This document shows, one piece after another, positions 9,164-16,649 of a DNA stretch of 22,504 bases (the first letter of the stretch is position 1; every line of letters begins with the position of its first letter). Both the position numbers and the translations under genes were made by a program. Below the pieces are notes generated by a model. The model was not told where the DNA came from, ran no database searches, and saw nothing but the letters and a program-made list of their open reading frames with translations. Source of the DNA: Gelidibacter sp039916245 (GTDB lineage: Bacteria > Bacteroidota > Bacteroidia > Flavobacteriales > Flavobacteriaceae). The stretch is taken from NCBI RefSeq assembly GCF_039916245.1, contig NZ_JBDSLS010000113.1:1-22504 (forward strand), read 5' to 3'.

Positions 9164-10444
9164 ATGTATCAAAAAAGTATAGTAGTAGCAATTTTATTAG
9201 GATTGGCAATGTGGTCGTGTAAAGATGACCAAAACGATAACTTAGATCCTTTCGAAGCTTATATAGAACCTGTTGAACTTAGAGAATTTGGATTTAACCT
9301 TAATGATTACATCGTAAAACGCGACACCATAAGATCTGGCGACAGTTTTGGTTCCATATTGCAACGTAATAACGTGGGGTATTCTAAAATCTATCAAATT
9401 GCTGAGCGCGCCAAGGATTCTTATGATATCCGAAAACTTCAAGCAGGAAAGCCATATACCTTGCTTTTTGCAAAGGACAGTGTACAAACGCCACAGTGCT
9501 TTATATATCAAGAGAATAATATCGACTATGTCGTCATTCATTTTGCGGACTCAATAGTTGCTTACAAAGAGAAAAAACCAGTCAAGATTGTCACTAAAGA
9601 AGCTTCGGGCGAAATCTACAATAGTTTGTCCGTAACCATGGCTGAACAGGGATTGCCTCAACAATTGATCGCGGATATGTCGGATATTTATGCCTGGACG
9701 ATTAACTTTTGGAAGCTTCAAAAAGGCGATAAATTCAAAATCATTTACAAACAACGTTTTATTGAAGACTCTATCTATGCTGGTTTGGATGGTATTGATG
9801 CCGCCTACTTTCAACATAAAGGCGAAGATTTTTATGCGTTTAAATTTGCCACAGACACCCTAAGTAATAAAGCCGATTTTTTTGATGAAAAGGCCAAAAG
9901 CTTAAAGCGTGCGTTTTTAAAAGCCCCGGTTAACTTCGGTCGCGTGTCTTCACGTTACAACTTAAACCGCAGAATCGCTTATTATGGCTATGCGTTAAGG
10001 CCTCATAAAGGCACTGATTTTGCCGCGCCAATTGGTACAGAAATTTTAGCAACCTCTAATGGAACGGTTGTCGAATCGACTCAAAGTGGTGGCAACGGAA
10101 AATATGTCAAGATCAAGCACAATGACACCTATAGTACACAGTATTTGCACATGAGTAGGCAGGCGGTTAAAAAAGGACAGTATGTCAAGCAGGGCGATGT
10201 TATTGGCTATGTGGGAATGACTGGGAATACGAGTGGACCACACGTGTGTTATCGCTTTTGGAAAAATGGTCAACAAGTCGATCCTTTCAAGGAGAAAATG
10301 CCAACATCAGAGTCTATACCAAAGCATCTTAACAATCAATATCTTCAGTTTATTAAACCGTTAAGAGCGCAATTGGATAAGATTCCAATCCAATATCACA
10401 ACGAAACGACCATAGAACAAGGGTATTCAATCACACAAAACTAA
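9164..10444 (+). CDS. M23-family peptidoglycan endopeptidase, lipoprotein, with HxC in place of HxH
   Basis: A 426-residue predicted lipoprotein: the signal MYQKSIVVAILLGLAMWSC ends at lipid-anchor candidate Cys19. Residues about 50-105 look like an OapA/LysM-like domain (RSGDSFGSILQRNN), followed by a linker domain. The M23 (LytM/peptidase M23) domain spans about 258-375: HKGTDF supplies H281 and D285 as zinc ligands, YLHMS supplies H329, and GPHVCYRFW supplies H360 with Cys362 where the family's second HxH histidine (the third zinc ligand) normally stands. M23 enzymes cut peptide cross-links in peptidoglycan. Cys can bind zinc, so activity may be kept; loss of activity is the alternative. 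It ends 3 bases before pgi and follows the dioxygenase by 16 bases, so it is part of the same transcript. Confidence 0.9.
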   Translation: MYQKSIVVAILLGLAMWSCKDDQNDNLDPFEAYIEPVELREFGFNLNDYIVKRDTIRSGDSFGSILQRNNVGYSKIYQIAERAKDSYDIRKLQAGKPYTLLFAKDSVQTPQCFIYQENNIDYVVIHFADSIVAYKEKKPVKIVTKEASGEIYNSLSVTMAEQGLPQQLIADMSDIYAWTINFWKLQKGDKFKIIYKQRFIEDSIYAGLDGIDAAYFQHKGEDFYAFKFATDTLSNKADFFDEKAKSLKRAFLKAPVNFGRVSSRYNLNRRIAYYGYALRPHKGTDFAAPIGTEILATSNGTVVESTQSGGNGKYVKIKHNDTYSTQYLHMSRQAVKKGQYVKQGDVIGYVGMTGNTSGPHVCYRFWKNGQQVDPFKEKMPTSESIPKHLNNQYLQFIKPLRAQLDKIPIQYHNETTIEQGYSITQN

Positions 10445-10447
10445 CAC

Positions 10448-12094
10448 ATGGCATTACCAAAAATCAACCCAACCCACACTAAGGCGTGGGTAAAGCTGCA
10501 TGAGCATTTTACAAAAATCAAGGATGTACCTATGGCGCAGTGGTTTTCCGAAAACAAAAACCGTGCTGATGAAATGACCATCGAGTGGCGTGATTTTTAT
10601 GTGGATTATTCTAAGAATAGAATGGATGCCGAAACGCTAGATTTGTTATTGGAGCTCGCTGAGGAAACACAATTGAAATCGGCGATAAACAAACAATTTC
10701 AAGGTCATATCATCAATGAAACTGAGGGTAGGGAAGTACTGCACACCGCATTGAGAAGTCCGAAATTGTCAGGAGTGCTCGTGGAAGGTGAAGATGTCAT
10801 GCCTGAAATCCATGAAGTGAAATTAAAAATCAAGGATTTTACGAACGCTATTGTTGATGGAAAAAGAACTGGATTTACCAATAAGGCATTTACAGATGTC
10901 GTAAACATTGGTATTGGTGGTTCTGATTTGGGTCCAGCGATGGTGGTAGATGCACTTCAATTCTACAAAAACCGATTGACCACGCATTTTGTGAGCAACG
11001 TTGATGGTGATCATGTCAATGAAGTTTTAAAGAAATTAAATCCTGAAACCACACTTTTTGTGATTGTTTCGAAAACCTTTACCACTCAAGAAACCTTATC
11101 CAATGCCAATACCATAAAAGATTGGTTTTTGAAATCAGCTGCTGAAACTGATATTGCCAAACATTTTGTAGCGGTTTCTACCAATATTGAAAACGTAAAA
11201 AGTTTTGGTATTGATGAAGACAATATTTTCCCGATGTGGAATTGGGTTGGTGGACGTTTTTCCTTATGGAGTGCGGTCGGCATCTCCATCAGTTTGGCTG
11301 TTGGTTACGATAATTTTGATAAGTTATTGTCTGGAGCCCATGACATGGACGAGCATTTTAAATCGGAAGATTTTAAAACCAATATCCCTGTAGTTTTAGC
11401 CTTAATAGGTATTTGGTACACTAACTTTTTTGAATCGGAAAGTGAAGCGGTTATTGGTTATTCACAATATTTGAATCAGTTTGCGACTTATTTGCAACAA
11501 GCCAATATGGAAAGTAATGGCAAAAGTGTGGATAGAAATGGCGATAAAGTGACTTACCAAACGGGGAATATTGTTTGGGGAGAACCGGGCACCAATTCGC
11601 AACATGCCTTTTTTCAATTGATCCATCAAGGTACAAAACTTATTCCTGCTGATTTTATCGGCTTTGCAAGATCACTTCATGGCAATAAGGATCATCAAGA
11701 TAAATTGATGTCCAATTTTATCGCGCAAACCGAGGCACTTTTAAACGGAAAATCAAAAGATGAGGTCGTCAGCGAATTCAAAAGCCAAGGCACTTCCGAA
11801 GAAATAATTAAGCAACTCACTACATTTAAAGTGTTTGATGGCAACAAACCGACCAATACACTCTTAATTGATCAATTGACGCCAGAGAGTTTGGGTAAAT
11901 TGATTGCGCTTTATGAACATAAGATCTTCGTTCAAGGGGTGATTTGGAATGTTTATAGTTACGATCAGTTTGGAGTTGAGCTCGGCAAACAGCTTGCTTC
12001 TAAGATTCTGAAGGAGTTTTCAACACCTGGGAATAATGCGAATCATGACAGTTCTACGCTCAACTTATTGGAATACTACAAATCTTTAAGTTAA
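10448..12094 (+). CDS. pgi: Glucose-6-phosphate isomerase
   Basis: Cytoplasmic enzyme interconverting glucose 6-phosphate and fructose 6-phosphate. The 548 residues match the full-length family. Visible motifs: the phosphate-binding NIGIGGSDLGP (153-163) and SKTFTTQET (208-216), signature WVGGRFSLWSAVG (266-278), catalytic E355 in NMESNGKS, H386 in GTNSQHAFFQLIHQG and K514 in VELGKQLA. These three fall at the same numbers as in the E. coli enzyme. Only 3 bases separate it from the M23 gene, so it is read from the transcript carrying DUF3108, kynA and M23. The long AT-rich gap after it holds the next gene's promoter. Confidence 0.98.
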   Translation: MALPKINPTHTKAWVKLHEHFTKIKDVPMAQWFSENKNRADEMTIEWRDFYVDYSKNRMDAETLDLLLELAEETQLKSAINKQFQGHIINETEGREVLHTALRSPKLSGVLVEGEDVMPEIHEVKLKIKDFTNAIVDGKRTGFTNKAFTDVVNIGIGGSDLGPAMVVDALQFYKNRLTTHFVSNVDGDHVNEVLKKLNPETTLFVIVSKTFTTQETLSNANTIKDWFLKSAAETDIAKHFVAVSTNIENVKSFGIDEDNIFPMWNWVGGRFSLWSAVGISISLAVGYDNFDKLLSGAHDMDEHFKSEDFKTNIPVVLALIGIWYTNFFESESEAVIGYSQYLNQFATYLQQANMESNGKSVDRNGDKVTYQTGNIVWGEPGTNSQHAFFQLIHQGTKLIPADFIGFARSLHGNKDHQDKLMSNFIAQTEALLNGKSKDEVVSEFKSQGTSEEIIKQLTTFKVFDGNKPTNTLLIDQLTPESLGKLIALYEHKIFVQGVIWNVYSYDQFGVELGKQLASKILKEFSTPGNNANHDSSTLNLLEYYKSLS

Positions 12095-12143
12095 ATATTG
12101 TTAAAAACTTATAGACAACTTATTTCCTTAGAGAGTCTTTTAA

Positions 12144-12185
12144 TGTTAAAATCTCTTAAATTCGTACTGTTAAATTTTCTTAACG
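12144..12185 (+). promoter_or_regulatory. Direct repeat upstream of the TonB receptor promoter
   Basis: Two 18-base copies, TGTTAAAATCTCTTAAAT (12144-12161) and TGTTAAATTTTCTTAACG (12168-12185), are offset by 24 bases and agree at 14 positions. Each holds two TTAA steps 10 bases apart. They end about 30 bases upstream of the -7 box, where an activator or repressor dimer could bind. They could also be AT-rich UP-like sequence. No regulator is known from this sequence alone. Confidence 0.4.
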
Positions 12186-12215
12186 TTTAGTTAATATTAA
12201 GTCATAATAATGGTT

Positions 12216-12223
12216 TAATTTTG
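12216..12223 (+). promoter_or_regulatory. -7 promoter box TAATTTTG of the TonB receptor gene
   Basis: TAATTTTG fits the Bacteroidota consensus TAnnTTTG exactly and lies 35 bases before the ATG, giving a short leader of roughly 30 bases. The -33 element is poor: only TTAG/TTAA steps occur at the expected distance. Confidence 0.6.
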
Positions 12224-12258
12224 CACCGAATTTAAAATCTAAATTTTAAACATTAAAG

Positions 12259-15200
12259 ATGAAAAAAATTACTCAATTCTTAATGATGTCTGTAGTATTG
12301 CTTTGTACTACAGTCATGACGGCTCAGGTAACTTCTTCCAGCATGAGTGGGCGAGTTACGGATGCTGAAGGTCCGGTTATGGGCGCAACAGTTGTTGCCA
12401 CACACGTTCCTTCAGGTACTACTTACGGCACGATCACTAATGACGAAGGCCGGTACAACTTGCCAGGCATGCGTGTTGGTGGACCTTACAGTGTATCAAT
12501 TTCCTATGTGGGATATGGTACCAATACAACGAGTGACATTACGCTTAAGTTAGGTGCTGGTTATCTTCATGATGTGGTTTTAAGTGAAGAAAGCGTTTCT
12601 TTAAGTCAGGTGGTTATTTCTGCTAAAAGAACCAAGTTTTCAACTGAGAAAACAGGTGCTGTAACCAATATTTCTAATGAACAGTTAACAGCTCTGCCAA
12701 GTATTAACAGAAGTATTGCTGACATTGCAAAACTTTCGCCTTACTCAAACGGAATGAGTATTGCAGGTGGCGACGGTCGTTCTACTAACTTTACAGTAGA
12801 TGGTGCCAATTTCAACAATAACTTTGGATTGAGCTCTAGCTTACCAGCAGGCGGAAGTCCAATATCATTGGATGCCATTGAAGAGGTTCAAGTAGTGATC
12901 GCTCCTTTTGATGTACGTCAATCAAACTTTATTGGTGGTGGTATCAATGCCATTACTAAATCAGGCACTAATAAATTCAAAGGTTCTGCTTACACCTATT
13001 TCAACAACCAAGATATGCGTGGTAACCGCATTGGTGATGTTCAATTTGGCGATAGAGACGATCAGTCAAAAACAATCTATGGTTTGACATTAGGAGGACC
13101 AATTTTAAAAAATAAATTATTCTTTTTTGTTAACGCAGAAATGGAAAAACGTCCAGGTCAGGTTGTGAATTGGAGACCTTCAGAAGATGGTGTTGCAAAT
13201 CTTGATCAGTCGCTTTCACGTACCAGTATTGCTGATATGGAAAGAGTAAGACAGCATTTACTTACTAACTATGGTTATGATCCAGGATCTTACAGTAATT
13301 ATCCTGCTGATGAAACCAACAAGAAATTGCTTGTTCGTTTGGATTGGAATATCAATGAAACCAACAAATTAAGCGTACGTTATAACTATGCTAAAAACCA
13401 GGGATGGAATGCAACAAATGGAAATTCAGCTGATGCTGGCTACCGTTTTAATGGCTTCAATCGTATTTCACAAGATGCTATGGCATTCTCAAATTCCACT
13501 TATTCTCAAGACAATATTGTAAATTCATTATCATTGGATTTGAACAGTAGAATTTCTGATAAGCTTTCTAATCAATTGCTTGTGACTTCTTCAAAAATAC
13601 AGGATGCACGAGGAACGAATTCTTCTCCATTCCCTTTTATTGATATTATGAATGGGCGTACGCCAGAAGGGAATCAAATTCTTGAACCTTATATGTCTGC
13701 GGGTACTGAGCTTTTTACTCATAATAACGCTGTAAACAACAACACATTTACTATTACTGATAACCTAACCTACTACTTAGATAGTCATAAGGTTACTGGA
13801 GGCTTAAGTTTTGAACACCAGTTGGCCAACAACTCTTATATGAGAAATGGTACTGGATATTATCGTTATGCGAGCTTAGAGGATTTTCTTAATCAAGCCG
13901 CTCCAACAGATTTTGCCTTAACTTATGGTTATGATGGCGAAAGAAATCCAACTGCTGAAGTTGCTTTTAATCAAGTAGGAGTTTATCTTCAAGACGATTG
14001 GGACGTTAATCCTAATTTCAAATTATCTTATGGAATTCGCGCAGACTATTTGAAGTATGAAAACAACTTATTAAGAAACAACGCTATCTATGATTTAGAT
14101 TTTGGCGGTAGAAAAATTGATACAGGTAAATGGCCAGATGCCAATGTGCAAGTATCTCCAAGAGTAGGATTCACCTGGGACATTAAAGGTGATCAATCGA
14201 TGAAGCTACGTGGAGGAACTGGTGTTTTCTCAGGAAGATTACCATTGGTGTTCTTCACAAATATGCCAACCAACTCAGGAATGGTACAAGGAAGTTATGC
14301 AGCGACAACTACTTATAACTCTAATGGTTCAATTAAGAGCGTAAATGGTGCTTTGGCAGGTTTAGCCGGTCCAATGATTACTGATGTGGATGAAATGATC
14401 AGAAGATTGAATCTTCCTAATACAATTACTCCTGCGGACGGTGTTTTACCTCGTGATATCAACGGTGTAGATCCTAACTTCAAAATGCCACAAGTATGGA
14501 AATCATCAATTGCTTTTGATTATGATGTTCCTGTGTCTTTCCCAATGTCAGTTACGGTTGAAGGAATTTACACAAAAAACATCAATGGTGTCATGCTAAA
14601 AAATTACAACTTGAAAGATCCAGATGCTTCATGGCAACGTTTTTCAGGTCCTGATGATAGATATATTTACCCGGCGAGTGCTGATCTTACTTATACCTCT
14701 AGAAACGCGTATATGTTATCAAATACAAGCAAAGGATGGGGTGCAATCGGTAATATTACAGTTAATGCCGAGCCAGTTGACGATTTAAGATTAATGCTTG
14801 CTTATACCTATACGGAATCAAAAGAAATTACGGGGATGCCAGGCAGTAATGCTAGTTCAGCCTATGGTGGGCTTGTTGGAGTTAACGGACCTCATTTGCC
14901 AGAACTTCAACGCTCACAATATGTTGTACCAAGTAAAGTGATTGGATCTGCAGGATATAAATTGCCTTGGTCAAATGACTTCGCAAAATCTGCTACTTTA
15001 ATCAATGTATTCTATTCAGGATTTTCTCCTAGCGGATATAGCTATACTTACGCGAATGATATGAACGGCGATGGAATTTCAACAGATTTGATCTACATCC
15101 CAAGTCAAAGAGGCGATATCAAATTTAAAACACAAGCTGATGAAGATGCTTTTTTCAACTTCATGGAGCAAGATAAATATCTAAAAAATAATAAAGGGAA

Positions 15201-15543
15201 ATATGCTGAAGCCAATGCGGTTCGTAGCCCATGGGTTCATACGTTTGACTTGAGATTAACCCGTGAGTATTATATCAATGTTGGAGAAACTCGCAATACG
15301 TTACAGTTTAGCTTAGATTTCTTAAATGTTGGAAACCTTATAAATTCTGAATGGGGAGTTGCTAAAAACAACGCGATCTCAAACAATGGTAAGATTTTAA
15401 GATATGAAGGCAAAGATGCAAACAATGTCCCTTCTTACTCTTTTGCTAAAGTTAAAAATGAATACCCTGTAAGTACATTTGACTATAACTATTTCTATGG
15501 TCTAACTTGGAAACTTCAAGTAGGTGCTAGATATTCATTCTAA
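12259..15543 (+). CDS. Oar-like TonB-dependent outer-membrane receptor
   Basis: A 1094-residue outer-membrane protein. In order: a signal peptide ending VMTAQ (about 1-23), a carboxypeptidase-regulatory-like Ig fold (about 27-110, SGRVTDAEGPVMGATVVATH), a plug domain (about 125-245, with FTVDGANFNNNFGL and AIEEVQVVIAPFDVRQSNFIGGGINAITKSGTN), and a 22-strand-type barrel ending LQVGARYSF. The plug's VIAPFDVRQSxFxGGGINAITKSGTN and the lack of a SusD partner place it with the Oar/OmpA-like TonB receptors rather than with SusC. Oar in Myxococcus is linked to secretion of a protease and to development; here the cargo is unknown. No clear TonB box is seen. It has its own promoter and terminator, so it is a single-gene unit. 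The gene is intact. Confidence 0.93.
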   Translation: MKKITQFLMMSVVLLCTTVMTAQVTSSSMSGRVTDAEGPVMGATVVATHVPSGTTYGTITNDEGRYNLPGMRVGGPYSVSISYVGYGTNTTSDITLKLGAGYLHDVVLSEESVSLSQVVISAKRTKFSTEKTGAVTNISNEQLTALPSINRSIADIAKLSPYSNGMSIAGGDGRSTNFTVDGANFNNNFGLSSSLPAGGSPISLDAIEEVQVVIAPFDVRQSNFIGGGINAITKSGTNKFKGSAYTYFNNQDMRGNRIGDVQFGDRDDQSKTIYGLTLGGPILKNKLFFFVNAEMEKRPGQVVNWRPSEDGVANLDQSLSRTSIADMERVRQHLLTNYGYDPGSYSNYPADETNKKLLVRLDWNINETNKLSVRYNYAKNQGWNATNGNSADAGYRFNGFNRISQDAMAFSNSTYSQDNIVNSLSLDLNSRISDKLSNQLLVTSSKIQDARGTNSSPFPFIDIMNGRTPEGNQILEPYMSAGTELFTHNNAVNNNTFTITDNLTYYLDSHKVTGGLSFEHQLANNSYMRNGTGYYRYASLEDFLNQAAPTDFALTYGYDGERNPTAEVAFNQVGVYLQDDWDVNPNFKLSYGIRADYLKYENNLLRNNAIYDLDFGGRKIDTGKWPDANVQVSPRVGFTWDIKGDQSMKLRGGTGVFSGRLPLVFFTNMPTNSGMVQGSYAATTTYNSNGSIKSVNGALAGLAGPMITDVDEMIRRLNLPNTITPADGVLPRDINGVDPNFKMPQVWKSSIAFDYDVPVSFPMSVTVEGIYTKNINGVMLKNYNLKDPDASWQRFSGPDDRYIYPASADLTYTSRNAYMLSNTSKGWGAIGNITVNAEPVDDLRLMLAYTYTESKEITGMPGSNASSAYGGLVGVNGPHLPELQRSQYVVPSKVIGSAGYKLPWSNDFAKSATLINVFYSGFSPSGYSYTYANDMNGDGISTDLIYIPSQRGDIKFKTQADEDAFFNFMEQDKYLKNNKGKYAEANAVRSPWVHTFDLRLTREYYINVGETRNTLQFSLDFLNVGNLINSEWGVAKNNAISNNGKILRYEGKDANNVPSYSFAKVKNEYPVSTFDYNYFYGLTWKLQVGARYSF

Positions 15544-15590
15544 CCAAATTATATTACTTTCCATTCATTAATAGAATGAGTAAAACATAA

Positions 15591-15622
15591 AACGTCCATC
15601 AAATTGATGGACGTTTTTTTTG
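15591..15622 (+). terminator. Intrinsic terminator after the TonB receptor
   Basis: AACGTCCATC (15591-15600) pairs perfectly with GATGGACGTT (15606-15615) over a 5-base loop, followed by a run of Ts. It ends the TonB receptor transcript. Confidence 0.85.
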
Positions 15623-16090
15623 GTTTAGATTTTAAGATGTTGTCAGGTTCTTAAGGGTTCAAGGGCTCTTATTGCGGAGTAGGTTATTAAGTTATTTTGT
15701 AGAGGAAGGATTTAGGCTCTCTAAACCCTTCATGTTCCTTAACTTCCTAAGGATTTGATCTTTGGTGATGATTTTATTTTGAACCATTAAGGAATGAAGA
15801 TAATTAAGTTGCTTTTGTACTGAGATTAGTTTGTAATCAAGGAAGATTATTAAGTGCATTTTGTTCTCGTTCATGCTGTTTTGAAGGAAGAGTTTATTGG
15901 GTGTTAAGCGCTTTATAAACGCCGAATATCAGATGTAGGTTACATTGACTTTCAATCATAGTGAAAAGCGCTTAGAAACGACTAATTTCTCTTTTAAGAA
16001 GGTGCGTCTATTCAGTGCACTAAGGACGTTTAGTATGGTTTATGTTTTTTCAATTGAATGTTAGGTCTTACATGGAGTTTGATTTCGGCT
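15623..16090. other. Geneless stretch with a paired AAGCGCTT palindrome
   Basis: No supported gene. A 60-codon minus-strand frame (15692-15874, starting MNENKMHLIIFLDYKL) has no recognised family and no promoter or neighbour to support it. The 8-base palindrome AAGCGCTT occurs at 15906-15913 and again at 15966-15973, exactly 60 bases apart, each preceded by GTG plus two bases and followed within a few bases by AAACG. The rest is AT-rich with repeated TTAAG-type steps. Confidence 0.5.
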
Positions 16091-16206
16091 TAAAACATTT
16101 TGTTAACTCACCATTTGCGTTAGGGATTGCAGAGGAAATCCTTTTTGTGAGGCACGAACAAAAAGATTGTAAAGGAAAGCCCGACCCGTAGGGAAACGCC
16201 CAAAAG
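16091..16206 (-). repeat. Dispersed element, single copy in inverted orientation (copy 0)
   Basis: Read on the minus strand this matches the core of the units at 19951-20677: GGGCGTTTCCCTACGGGTCG, then GGGCTTTCC, AATCTTTTTGTTCGTGCCTC, CAAAAAGGATTTC and GCAATCCCTAACGC, ending in ACAAAATGTTTTA. It lacks the internal 55-base module found in three other copies. It lies in the gap between the TonB receptor terminator and the tsf terminator, and contains no gene. Confidence 0.85.
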
Positions 16207-16213
16207 ACTTGTA

Positions 16214-16221
16214 TATATTTG
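16214..16221 (+). promoter_or_regulatory. Orphan -7 box TATATTTG beside the inverted element
   Basis: A perfect TAnnTTTG box 8 bases from the edge of the dispersed element and pointing away from it. No -33 TTTG is seen, and only very short frames follow (an ATG at 16254 is stopped after 8 codons). It may be a remnant promoter or chance. Confidence 0.25.
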
Positions 16222-16379
16222 CAGTTAGAGTCATTTCGGGTGTTTTCAGTCTGCATGTTGATAACCGGAATAAATATGTGATTGTTGGTGTTTCTGCAGC
16301 AATCTTTACTAGTTATACAACGCCACTTTTAGAGTAATAGTCTGATATCGTGACTTCTATATGGCGCATAAACTATTCA

Positions 16380-16442
16380 GCCCCATCGGGGCGAAATCTT
16401 AATAGCACCAAATCTAACCGATTGCCAAAGTCCCAGCGGGAC
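16380..16442. repeat. REP-like pair of short GC hairpins
   Basis: Two hairpins with 5-base stems and 3-base loops, GCCCCATCGGGGC (16380-16392) and GTCCCAGCGGGAC (16430-16442), stand 37 bases apart in otherwise AT-rich DNA. Paired GC hairpins of this type, with the phrase GTCCCAGCGGGACGGCAT, are common between genes of many Bacteroidota (from memory) and resemble REP elements moved by RAYT transposases. No such transposase is in the window. Confidence 0.65.
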
Positions 16443-16477
16443 GGCATATTAATATTTAGTTTATTTCTTATACATCC

Positions 16478-16520
16478 ACTTCAATCTCAACTTCAACTTC
16501 GACTTCAACTTCGATTTCAA
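16478..16520. repeat. Hexanucleotide tandem repeat (about 7 units of ACTTCA/ACTTCG)
   Basis: A 6-base period with units such as ACTTCA, ACTTCG and ATTTCA runs across 43 bases. On the minus strand it reads as alternating Glu with Val or Ile. It is intergenic, 26 bases beyond the end of the tsf terminator hairpin. It is probably a slippage repeat. Confidence 0.7.
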
Positions 16521-16545
16521 TGTATCAAATGCAATTACTAAAACA

Positions 16546-16586
16546 AAAAAAACCACTACGTCTTTTAGTAAGAAGTAGTGGTTTTT
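16546..16586 (-). terminator. Intrinsic terminator of the rpsB-tsf transcript
   Basis: AAAAACCACTAC on the minus strand (16586-16575) pairs with its partner GTAGTGGTTTTT (ending 16548), with an inner TCTT/AAGA extension, and is followed by a T-run on the minus strand. It lies about 65 bases past the tsf stop. Confidence 0.85.
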
Positions 16587-16600
16587 AACTTTATTGGAGG

Positions 16601-16642
16601 TTCCTGCCTGTATTTCGACAAGTTCAATAAAGCACGCAGGAA
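16601..16642. repeat. Inverted-repeat element, copy 2 (TTCCTGC ... GCAGGAA)
   Basis: Arms TTCCTGC (16601-16607) and GCAGGAA (16636-16642) enclose a spacer with TTTCGAC and TTCAA, like the element at 4091-4132. It lies between the tsf stop codon and the tsf terminator, so it is transcribed with tsf. Both copies are 42 bases long and sit just after a coding sequence. Confidence 0.6.
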
Positions 16643-16649
16643 TTAATGA

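Noticed and set aside
12259..15543. SusC of a polysaccharide utilisation locus
   Set aside because: No SusD or glycan enzyme gene is adjacent, and the plug sequence is of the Oar type.
15692..15874. 60-codon minus-strand gene
   Set aside because: No recognised family, promoter or conserved neighbour. Left as an unsupported frame in the gap description.
15623..16545. tRNA or other known RNA gene
   Set aside because: No cloverleaf or conserved RNA core could be found in the gaps on either strand by eye.
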